DNA from: Bacteroidales bacterium
GTDB lineage: Bacteria > Bacteroidota > Bacteroidia > Bacteroidales > F082
Length of the DNA stretch: 64,000 nucleotides
Assembly: GCA_024400305.1 (NCBI GenBank)
Contig: JAKSMX010000003.1
Coordinates: 1-64,000 of the forward strand
Reading direction: 5' to 3'
The position numbers were made by a program, and so were the translations under genes. The notes beneath the pieces were generated by a model. That model was not told the DNA's origin. It worked only from the letters and a program-made list of their open reading frames with translations, and searched no databases. The stretch's first letter is position 1, and every line of letters begins with the position of its first letter. Shown here piece after piece: positions 27,114-34,031 of the stretch.

Positions 27114-27122
27114 GCAAAGATA
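27114..27122 (-). promoter_or_regulatory. -7 promoter element for the thiamine operon
   Basis: The minus strand reads TATCTTTGC, starting a transcript near 27107, just before the riboswitch. Confidence 0.7.
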
Positions 27123-27175
27123 GTAATATTTTTTCAATCAGATAAAAAAGTTTGTCAATTTTTTCTTTTAAAAAA

Positions 27176-28606
27176 TCACAGCCATTTACCGAACTTCTTA
27201 AGAATGAACATTTTAACCTTCCCCGCCTTGCCGGAATACGGATGTTCCCGCAACGAGAGATTGAAGAATGTCTTGCCTTTGAGAACCGTCTGCGGGTGCG
27301 TGAACTCGCGGAAGCCCCACTCGCCGTGATAGGCTCCCATGCCAGAATGACCGATTCCGTTGAACGGCACTCCCTTGACCATCAAGTGAATACATACCTC
27401 ATTGATACAACCGCCGCCGAATTGCTGGCTGCTCATTACACGGTTTGCCCAACGGATGTCTTTGGTGAAGAGATACATCGCCAACGGATGTTCGCGGCAA
27501 GCTAACGTCTCCATTAAAACGTCAACTTCACTGTCTTTAAACGAAACAACAGGCAGTATCGGGTTGAAAAGCTCGTGCTGCACAATGTCCTCATCAATAT
27601 TGACGGGATATATCAATGTTGGCGAAAAACGGCGTGAGTTTCTATCGCCTTCGCCGCCGTAAACAATTCTGTCTCTGTGACTTTCAGCGATTTTTACACA
27701 TTTTTCGTAAGCGGCATCAGTGATGAGTTTCGGGTAATCTTCATTTTCCGTCGGCTTCTCCCCTATCTGACGAATGAATTCCTTTTTCAGCTCTTCAAGA
27801 AACTTCGGAGCGACCTCTTCTGCGACCGCTATCTGATTGATATTGATGCAAATCTGTCCGGCGTTGCACAATTTGAAGAAAGCGATTTTCCGTGCTGCGT
27901 CTTTCAAATCAGCGTCTTTCCGGACGATGCACCAGTTGCCGTTTTCGCCGCCGAGTTCCAAGGCGACGGAAGTGAGGTTTTTGGCTGCTTCGGTTAAAAC
28001 GTGCCTGCCGACGGATGGCGAGCCGGTGTAGAAAATCTTGTCGAAACGCTGTGCCAAACATATATCAGCGACCTCATGTCCGCCGTCGATGACCGTGACA
28101 TAATCCTCTGAAAACACTTCCGCGATGAATTTTTTCAGCACTTCCGTACATGCCGCCGACTTCGAACTCGTCTTGATGACGGCGGTGTTTCCACCGGCGA
28201 TGCTTGCCGTCAAAACGCCTAATGTGAGCAGTATCGGGAAGTTGAACGGACTGATTATCAACGAGACACCGTAAGGCATCTTATATACTTTCGTAACGAT
28301 GCTCGGAAAACACAGCACCCCGCTGAAATGTTTTTCAGGCCTCGCCCATTTTCGCAGTCCGCGAATCGTCTCGTTGATTTCGATTATCGTCGGAATGACG
28401 TCGCAGAGATAACCTTCGACATCGGAGCGTCCCAAATCGGTTTTCAACGCTGCCATGAAATCGTTTTCATGAGCTATCACGGCTTTCTTAAGTTTTTTAA
28501 GTTGGGCGATACGCCATGAAACATCAAGCGTCGTCCCAGTTCGGAAAAACGTCCTCTGTCTTTCCACTATCTCTTTGATTGTCTGTTCGTTGTATTTCAT
28601 AATCAT
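27176..28606 (-). CDS. Aldehyde dehydrogenase family protein
   Basis: 476 residues, ALDH superfamily, closest in layout to the class 3 / fatty aldehyde type. The catalytic Glu lies in ALELGGENG near residue 217 and the catalytic Cys in NAGQICININQ near residue 252; the NAD-binding ISPFNFPILL motif is near residue 117. It oxidises an aldehyde to an acid with NAD(P)+; the hydrophobic-basic C-terminus (KVKMFILKKFGKWL) may touch the membrane. Two ATG codons two residues apart are possible starts. It is the last gene of the minus-strand run that begins near 32744, 66 bases after the AlkD-like gene. Confidence 0.93.
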   Translation of the reverse strand: MIMKYNEQTIKEIVERQRTFFRTGTTLDVSWRIAQLKKLKKAVIAHENDFMAALKTDLGRSDVEGYLCDVIPTIIEINETIRGLRKWARPEKHFSGVLCFPSIVTKVYKMPYGVSLIISPFNFPILLTLGVLTASIAGGNTAVIKTSSKSAACTEVLKKFIAEVFSEDYVTVIDGGHEVADICLAQRFDKIFYTGSPSVGRHVLTEAAKNLTSVALELGGENGNWCIVRKDADLKDAARKIAFFKLCNAGQICININQIAVAEEVAPKFLEELKKEFIRQIGEKPTENEDYPKLITDAAYEKCVKIAESHRDRIVYGGEGDRNSRRFSPTLIYPVNIDEDIVQHELFNPILPVVSFKDSEVDVLMETLACREHPLAMYLFTKDIRWANRVMSSQQFGGGCINEVCIHLMVKGVPFNGIGHSGMGAYHGEWGFREFTHPQTVLKGKTFFNLSLREHPYSGKAGKVKMFILKKFGKWL

Positions 28607-28672
28607 TTATTATTTGTATTTTGCAATGATTCAATTGTTAATAATTTTTAAGAATCGTATAATAAACACGGA

Positions 28673-29374
28673 TTATTTCAAATAGTTTTTTCTTTCTTCC
28701 TCCGGGAATTTCTCAATTGCGTATCGTAGCATCGTCCGCGGCATTGTCTTATAACGTGGAATCAGCCATTCGCGAAGTCGGTTCATGTCACGTTTGCCCG
28801 CATCCCTGACGAGCCAGCCGACGGCTTTTTGCAGCAGATCATGCAAAGGCAACGGTTTCTCAAGGAAAATTTCGGCGATTTTATAAGTGTCATCAAGCTC
28901 GCCGTTTCTGATGAACGCCATCGTGCTGACGATTCCGATTCGTTGTTCCCAAATGGTTTTTCCGTTTCCGGCAAGGTCATAAAGCAACGTCCTGTCTTTG
29001 TCGAGAAGCCACGTGCCGAGAATTTCATAACAGCTCAAATCAACCAAATCCCAATTATTAATGTATTGAGTATGAGAAAGATAAAAATTAACGCACTCGT
29101 TACGGGATTCCCTCCTGTGTTTAAAGATTTGTACAAGTGCCAGAAGCGCAGCGAGTCTGACCTCATGATATTCGCTTGAAACGCATTCTTCAAGTTCATC
29201 GAAAGTCGTTTCTTTCCAAAGTTCCTTGACCACGCTTCTTGTCACCGGAACTTTTATGCCAAGAAACTTGTCGCCTTCGCCGTATTGTCCTTTGCCGGTT
29301 TTGAAGAAACGCGACAATCCTAAAACTTGAGAGTCATCGCGTTTTGACAGCATTGTCTCGTATAAGTTATTCAT
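28673..29374 (-). CDS. DNA alkylation repair protein (AlkD/HEAT-repeat family)
   Basis: 233 residues from the ATG at 29374; a TTG 18 bases upstream is unlikely. The protein is all-helical, with ALLALVQIFKHRRESR and KTIWEQRIGIVSTMAFIRNGE in the position of HEAT-like repeats, and NNWDLVDLSCYEILGTWLLDKDR near 117 carries the Trp-Asp pair used by AlkD-type glycosylases. The family removes bulky or cationic N3/N7-alkylated bases from DNA. A repair role fits the nearby MmcQ/YjbR-like and other small genes only loosely. It follows the DUF3089 gene at 91 bases. Confidence 0.9.
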   Translation of the reverse strand: MNNLYETMLSKRDDSQVLGLSRFFKTGKGQYGEGDKFLGIKVPVTRSVVKELWKETTFDELEECVSSEYHEVRLAALLALVQIFKHRRESRNECVNFYLSHTQYINNWDLVDLSCYEILGTWLLDKDRTLLYDLAGNGKTIWEQRIGIVSTMAFIRNGELDDTYKIAEIFLEKPLPLHDLLQKAVGWLVRDAGKRDMNRLREWLIPRYKTMPRTMLRYAIEKFPEEERKNYLK

Positions 29375-29465
29375 TCTGAAGTGATTTTGCAATGTTTGTA
29401 TATTTTTTTACGAAATCCGTTGTCGCCATTGTAAAGATTTATTAACTTTTAATTGCAAATAAAAA

Positions 29466-30392
29466 TTAACGTTTGTAAGCTCTAAATAAGACGTTCTCTC
29501 TCAACGAGTTATTGTAAAACTGTATGTCATAGAAATGCAGGCAGTCTTTCGGCCATACTTCTGCAAATTTCGGTTCCGGCTTTTCAAAATTCTCAACCAT
29601 CACAACATTCAAGACGGTATCAACCGTTGCTGTCACATTCTGTTCGCCGAAACTGAAATCGGCTGGAGTTGCGTCGGTGGTCCAAGTAATTGGATTTATG
29701 CATGTTACGGAGTTTTCATAAACAGGTGTCCAGATGCCGTCGGAGCTTTTCACGGAGTTGAACGAAATTGTCACGCCGGTGTCTGATGCCGATTCAGCAG
29801 GGACAATATGTTCGCATTTCAAATCCTCCTCACTGATCCCGTCTCCGATCACGTATGCAGCGACAAGACGGTTATATTGTTCATTGTCAAGATGTTTCAG
29901 AAGTTCCTTTGTCATCATGGCCCCTTGGCTGAAGCCGATTATTATAAAACGGCGACCGTTGTTCCAATTGTTCATATAAAAGTCGAAAGCATCGAAGATT
30001 TCCTTTTTCACACTATCATAAATTGCCTTGAAATCATCTTGAGGCAATGCCAAGGAACTCATCGTAAACTGATGATAATAAGACGAATAGTAATTTATCG
30101 AATCCGGGAAAATTGTCTTTTGGACAAAATCCATTTCGATTGCCAATGTCTTTCTTTCGTTTTCGCCGAGAACCGCCGTATAATGTTCATTTCCCTGAGA
30201 ATCAAACGATTGCATGACATTTGTTGAGACAATGTAAAATGCATCAACAAAGTTGTCGTCAACTTCTTTTCCTGTCTGAAACCAGGCTTCGTCAGTCTCC
30301 CAATAATTCACAGTTTTTCTTTCATTTTTGCAAGATGCGAATACAATTGCGATTATAGCAATTAGAAGTAATGATTTTAAATTTTTTAACAT
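29466..30392 (-). CDS. DUF3089 alpha/beta-hydrolase lipoprotein
   Basis: 308 residues. The first 21 form a lipoprotein signal (IAIIAIVFASC, Cys21 as lipid acceptor). The mature part has the nucleophile elbow GFSQGAMM near residue 153, the GxSxG of an alpha/beta-hydrolase, and matches DUF3089 in overall pattern (WFQTGKEVDDNFVDAFYIVSTN). Activity is probably esterase-like, at the outer or inner membrane facing the periplasm; the substrate is unknown. It is separated by 31 bases from the upstream CAT-like gene. Confidence 0.87.
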   Translation of the reverse strand: MLKNLKSLLLIAIIAIVFASCKNERKTVNYWETDEAWFQTGKEVDDNFVDAFYIVSTNVMQSFDSQGNEHYTAVLGENERKTLAIEMDFVQKTIFPDSINYYSSYYHQFTMSSLALPQDDFKAIYDSVKKEIFDAFDFYMNNWNNGRRFIIIGFSQGAMMTKELLKHLDNEQYNRLVAAYVIGDGISEEDLKCEHIVPAESASDTGVTISFNSVKSSDGIWTPVYENSVTCINPITWTTDATPADFSFGEQNVTATVDTVLNVVMVENFEKPEPKFAEVWPKDCLHFYDIQFYNNSLRENVLFRAYKR

Positions 30393-30423
30393 TTCCTTTA
30401 TTTTTGTAAATTTTTATTAACAA

Positions 30424-31053
30424 TTAAATTCTCAATGATTTTATAGTTTCCTGCAACTTCTCCAAAAACATTGCTCCCTGCATCCCATCCATCTGAACAT
30501 GATGGAACTGAAATGACACCGGCAACATTGTTTTGAATATGCCTTTTCGATATTTCCCCCACATCACCATCGGATTTGCAAATTTTTCAGTATATTGGTT
30601 TACAATGCAATCCAACTCTGTCTGCACCATCGCCGACGTTCCGATAATCATCGATTCTGGTTTGAAAACACTTACGCCTTCTTCAATAACTTTCGTTGTC
30701 AAATGTTGATACTCATCATTAAATTGTAATAAATCATTAACAAATGAAACATCGCAAGAGTTTATCCCGCCGTTTTTATTGACGACTATTGTGTTTATCG
30801 CAAGAGAATCGTATTTAAACAGACTGCCGTCTTCGGGCAATGTCATAAACTCCTCGATCCCCGCCGCGGCCTTGCCGACACACCAGCACATCAGCATTGT
30901 AAACTTCATTTTCTTCTTTCTTGAAATTTTACATAAATTACTGACATCCAGTGTCTTGACGAGTGTCACCATCGGCATCGGCGACTTCATCCAAAGATTG
31001 AACGCCGCAGCACGGTTTGTGTCTTCAGGTTTTATTTCCGTCTTCATAATCAA
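30424..31053 (-). CDS. Chloramphenicol acetyltransferase-like (CatA fold) acyltransferase
   Basis: 209 residues, the size of classical CAT subunits. The catalytic motif HHVQMDG (His184-His185...Asp189) and the following MQGAMFLEKLQ match CAT type A. The fold works as a trimer that acetylates chloramphenicol or other hydroxyl compounds using acetyl-CoA. Genomic CatA-like proteins in Bacteroidota are often not resistance enzymes, and several residues that line the chloramphenicol pocket cannot be judged here, so a resistance function should not be assumed. Starts at Met1 or Met3 are equally possible. Six bases separate it from the DUF5131 gene. Confidence 0.88.
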   Translation of the reverse strand: MIMKTEIKPEDTNRAAAFNLWMKSPMPMVTLVKTLDVSNLCKISRKKKMKFTMLMCWCVGKAAAGIEEFMTLPEDGSLFKYDSLAINTIVVNKNGGINSCDVSFVNDLLQFNDEYQHLTTKVIEEGVSVFKPESMIIGTSAMVQTELDCIVNQYTEKFANPMVMWGKYRKGIFKTMLPVSFQFHHVQMDGMQGAMFLEKLQETIKSLRI

Positions 31054-31058
31054 TCAAA

Positions 31059-31862
31059 TCAATCGTGATAATCATCATTTTTCCATTCAAACCTAACGTT
31101 TTCCGGCATCATATATTTCCCGATTTTGTAATCGATGTTCGCTTTATGCGCCTGACTCAGTTGGAAACACCGCTTTATCCTGTACAATTTTCCGTCCTTT
31201 ATTAATTTTGCGCCGGTCTGATGAAATCTGAACGCGACATTTTTCTCAACACACTGCCGACGCAAATCCAAAATCCAGTCGTAATTGCAAGGTCTCGCAT
31301 CAACGCCCGACTCGCCGCTTACGGCAACTTCCTCTATGGTCTCGTCAAGATATTTTGAAATGTCAACAGATGATAACATCGGGGCGACAATAACACTTTT
31401 ATGCTTGATTGGCAACGACTTAAATATGGACAGACGATAATCCGCCCGGTCTTGGTTCTCGATTGTGCAACCGATGATAACGTTGTCATAACCATCGCCC
31501 CAGTCGTCGGGGACGCAGTCCATGAACCTATCGATTCTCTTCGTAAAGAAATAAAATAACAAATCGCCGCGAACTTTCATCATCCGCCAGCAGTCTCTGC
31601 GCCACGCATCGGCGTCTTTCAAAAGGAAATCGGAAGTGAAGCATGTGAAAACGATTTTTCCGCTTCCAATTTTCCAGCTCTTGTCACGTTTCCGTTTCAC
31701 CGGAAGGTTGAAATTCGCGGTTTTCCGGCACTCGCTGCTCGAAATCTCGCTGCCGTACATCTCATCCTGCCGATAGACATAACAATATTTGCAACCCGGA
31801 CTCAACTTCGTGCAGCCGTGCCACGGATTCCAGTCAGCGTATATTTCCCAGCTTTCAGACAT
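31059..31862 (-). CDS. DUF5131 (phage Gp37/Gp68-like) Cys-rich protein
   Basis: 267 residues. The N-terminal DWNPWHGCTKLSPGCKYCYV has Cys17, Cys24 and Cys27 (CX6CX2C), the mark of the DUF5131/Gp37-Gp68 family, which is found in phages and many bacterial chromosomes and looks like a divergent radical-SAM type iron-sulfur protein. Later conserved parts are FTCFTSDFLL, LFYFFTKRIDRF and AVSGESGVDARPCNYDWI near residue 183. The reaction is unknown. It is the central gene of the compact minus-strand run and lies 29 bases after the MmcQ gene. Confidence 0.88.
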   Translation of the reverse strand: MSESWEIYADWNPWHGCTKLSPGCKYCYVYRQDEMYGSEISSSECRKTANFNLPVKRKRDKSWKIGSGKIVFTCFTSDFLLKDADAWRRDCWRMMKVRGDLLFYFFTKRIDRFMDCVPDDWGDGYDNVIIGCTIENQDRADYRLSIFKSLPIKHKSVIVAPMLSSVDISKYLDETIEEVAVSGESGVDARPCNYDWILDLRRQCVEKNVAFRFHQTGAKLIKDGKLYRIKRCFQLSQAHKANIDYKIGKYMMPENVRFEWKNDDYHD

Positions 31863-31891
31863 ATTTGAAAATTTAAATTTACAAATTTATA

Positions 31892-32242
31892 TTAACAATT
31901 AAACTCGATCTGTTCTTTTTTCGGCAGTTTCTTGTTCACTTCATCGAAAGAATGTCTGCAAAGTGATTCAACAAGTTCATCAGGAATTTGCCCGTCGAGA
32001 TGAATCTGATTCCAATATTTTTTGTTCCAATGGTGAGCGCCTTCGATTTCCGGATAACGTTCTCGAAGTTCAAGGGCATATTCAGGTTCGCATTTCAAAA
32101 CGACCAAATTCGGTTTATCTAAAATTATCGCACCGAAAATCTTGCCTTTAAGCCTGAAAACCAACACGGCATCATCGAAAGGCATGTCTTCTGTCGCGAA
32201 AGGAAGCGACAGGCAGTATTCACGGAATTGTTCAATGTTCAT
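31892..32242 (-). CDS. MmcQ/YjbR family protein
   Basis: 116 residues with the CyaY-like fold of the MmcQ/YjbR family: NIEQFREYCLSLPFATEDMPF at the start, then KIFGAIILDKPNLVVLKCEPEYALELRERYPEI and HHWNKKYWNQIHLDGQIPDELV. The double Trp/His segment HHWNKKYW is a conserved family signature. These small proteins are annotated as DNA-binding on structural grounds; their cellular role is not settled. It starts three bases before the PAS gene stop region and clearly belongs to the same operon. Confidence 0.9.
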   Translation of the reverse strand: MNIEQFREYCLSLPFATEDMPFDDAVLVFRLKGKIFGAIILDKPNLVVLKCEPEYALELRERYPEIEGAHHWNKKYWNQIHLDGQIPDELVESLCRHSFDEVNKKLPKKEQIEFNC

Positions 32243-32245
32243 TGA

Positions 32246-32581
32246 TTACTTTTTTATAACCATATAATTATCAGGCAGATCCATTGCAATTTCGACAAGT
32301 CCGGCCACAGTGTCCGCCGGTTTTTCAAACCACGGCGTGTGATGGATGAGTCTCCGTTTGCCGTCACGGACGACCTCGTAAGTGTTACTTGCGCCGGTTT
32401 CCATCATGTGCCTGATCATTTCGGCCGACTTTTTGCCGTGGCATCCGTAAAGATTCTTGCCGACAACGTCGCCGTCACGTTCACGGGCAACGGCATTCTG
32501 ATACAAAACGACACCGTCCTTGTCACAAACGGTGACTGAAAAAACAGCGTTTTCAAAATAGTCAAACATCACTTTAATCAT
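32246..32581 (-). CDS. Stand-alone PAS domain protein with NLYGCH motif
   Basis: 111 residues forming one PAS domain and nothing else. VFSVTVCDKDGVVLYQN is the first PAS strand pair, and NLYGCHGKKSAEMIRHMME near residue 43 resembles the NLxxCHxxKSxxxV motif of DUF438-type PAS domains, where Cys and His lie at a possible heme, iron-sulfur or nitric oxide site. Without an output domain it could act as a soluble sensor that touches a partner protein, but no kinase or regulator is adjacent. The gene lies between the Pmp3-like and MmcQ genes with spacings of seven and three bases. Confidence 0.85.
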   Translation of the reverse strand: MIKVMFDYFENAVFSVTVCDKDGVVLYQNAVARERDGDVVGKNLYGCHGKKSAEMIRHMMETGASNTYEVVRDGKRRLIHHTPWFEKPADTVAGLVEIAMDLPDNYMVIKK

Positions 32582-32588
32582 TTGAAAA

Positions 32589-32744
32589 TCAAGAGTTTTT
32601 ATTCAAGATAACCAATGCACCGATTACTCCGGGAACCCAGCCGCAGAGCGTCAGAAGAAAAACGATGAGGACAGAGCCGCAGCCGCAGTCAATGACTGAA
32701 AGCGGCGGGAAAAATATTGCCAAAAGTACTCTTAAAAATGACAT
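32589..32744 (-). CDS. Small YqaE/Pmp3 family membrane protein
   Basis: 51 residues: MSFLRVLLAIFFPPLSVID, then CGCGSVL and a second hydrophobic segment ending in CGWVPGVIGALVILNKNS. Two membrane helices joined by a Cys-Gly loop, with the FFPPL and PGxIGAL signatures, identify the Pmp3/YqaE family, tiny inner-membrane proteolipids linked to membrane potential and cation stress in yeast and plants. It is the first gene after the promoter at 32765-32773, so it heads the minus-strand run down to the CAT-like gene and possibly further. Confidence 0.9.
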   Translation of the reverse strand: MSFLRVLLAIFFPPLSVIDCGCGSVLIVFLLTLCGWVPGVIGALVILNKNS

Positions 32745-32764
32745 ACGATTTTGAATTTTGAGTT

Positions 32765-32773
32765 GCAAAGATA
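32765..32773 (-). promoter_or_regulatory. -7 promoter element for the pmp3-like operon
   Basis: The minus strand reads TATCTTTGC, 21 bases before the ATG at 32744. Confidence 0.65.
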
Positions 32774-32875
32774 CTTATTTTTTATATTTCAGGGCGAAAA
32801 ATGTGAAAACTTGAAGATAAAACAGATGAATCAAAAAAATCACTCGCATTTTGCTGCCATAACAATTAAAGATAC

Positions 32876-32884
32876 TATCTTTGC
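32876..32884 (+). promoter_or_regulatory. -7 promoter element for the nuclease gene
   Basis: TATCTTTGC, about 73 bases before the ATG at 32957. Confidence 0.6.
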
Positions 32885-32956
32885 AAAGCCGAAATATCTC
32901 TATCTTATCAGTTATATTTCTTGCTTTAAGATTGTATTTTATTGAAACACAAAGCA

Positions 32957-33769
32957 ATGAGCAAAAAGAAGAAAAAACCAGGAGTAATCGCATTGATGTT
33001 ATGCATCGCAATTGCATGCTTTTTGATTGAATATTTTCCTGCCGGAGAAACAGGACAGACAAGCACAAGCCTTTGCAACGTTGAGATTCCTGCGGCACTC
33101 TACGACCGCACCGAACGCATCATCACACACAAAGGCTACACTGTTTCGTATAACTGCGACTGGAAAATCCCGAATTGGGTGGCATACGAAATCACTGATT
33201 ATGAAGTAGATGGGCGCGAAGAACGTTCGGACAAATTCGTCCCCGACCCGATGGTGCCGAAATATTTGTCGGCCACCACCAACGACTACAAGAACTCCGG
33301 CTACGACCGCGGTCACATGGCGCCGGCTGCCGACATGAAATGGGACGAGCAAGCGATGAAAGAATCGTTTTATCTCTCGAACATCTGCCCGCAGCTGCAC
33401 AACCTCAACGCCGGCGTCTGGAAAGATCTGGAAGAGCAAGTCCGCGACCTCGCCGTTCAGAAAGGAAGCATCTATGTGGTGTGTGGCCCTATAGTTTCCG
33501 ATGATTATCAAACCATTGGAGAGAACAACGTCGCCGTGCCGGATGCGTTTTTCAAAGTTTTGCTTCAAAAAGAAAAAGAAAAAATTCACACGATAGGTTT
33601 CATTTACGAGAACAAAAGCGGCAAACGTCCGATGTCATCATACGCAAGGACTGTTGATGAAATCGAAGAACTGACAGGCATCGATTTCTTCCCCGCCCTT
33701 CCCGACGAAATCGAAAACAAGGTTGAGGCAGAAGTTGACTTCTCGAAGTGGACTGTCAGCAAAAAATAA
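32957..33769 (+). CDS. DNA/RNA non-specific endonuclease, membrane-anchored or exported
   Basis: 270 residues from the ATG at 32957; the longer frame uses a TTG and lacks support. A basic start (SKKKKKPG) and one hydrophobic helix at residues 9-26 form an uncleaved anchor or signal. The beta-beta-alpha metal nuclease motif is GYDRGHMAPAADM with catalytic His120, followed by FYLSNICPQLHNLNAGVWKDLE, where Asn helps bind Mg2+. This is the NUC (Serratia nuclease) family, which cuts DNA and RNA without sequence preference. Placed outside the inner membrane it would serve nucleic-acid feeding or defence; no immunity gene is next to it. Confidence 0.92.
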   Translation: MSKKKKKPGVIALMLCIAIACFLIEYFPAGETGQTSTSLCNVEIPAALYDRTERIITHKGYTVSYNCDWKIPNWVAYEITDYEVDGREERSDKFVPDPMVPKYLSATTNDYKNSGYDRGHMAPAADMKWDEQAMKESFYLSNICPQLHNLNAGVWKDLEEQVRDLAVQKGSIYVVCGPIVSDDYQTIGENNVAVPDAFFKVLLQKEKEKIHTIGFIYENKSGKRPMSSYARTVDEIEELTGIDFFPALPDEIENKVEAEVDFSKWTVSKK

Positions 33770-33906
33770 TATCATGTGTAATGAATGCAAAAATTTATTA
33801 ACAATTTGATTGTTAAAGATTTTTGACATATTTTATGTGTATTTTACATTTTTTGTATTTTGCATTTATAAATCCAAAAAAAGGAACGAACAAACAAAAA
33901 ATTAGT

Positions 33907-33915
33907 TAATTTTGC
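33907..33915 (+). promoter_or_regulatory. -7 promoter element for the T9SS cargo gene
   Basis: TAATTTTGC, giving a leader of about 110 bases that holds two small stacked hairpins, GCCGC/GCGGC at 33934-33948 and GGCG/CGCC just after it. Confidence 0.5.
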
Positions 33916-34031
33916 GGACTGATTGAAGACACAGCCGCAGTCAGCGGCGACTTCGCCAAGCTGGTTTTAGGGTTCTGATCGGCGTGGCGGAGGAAAATAA
34001 AATTACAGAATCCGACTTAACATAAATTATC

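Noticed and set aside
30424-31053. Reading the CatA-like gene as a chloramphenicol resistance gene
   Set aside because: The catalytic motif is present but the gene lies in a stable chromosomal operon with no mobile element, and substrate cannot be judged from sequence.
31059-31862. Phage origin of the DUF5131 gene region
   Set aside because: The family is named after phage proteins, but no integrase, portal, capsid or lysis gene is nearby and the gene fits a chromosomal operon.
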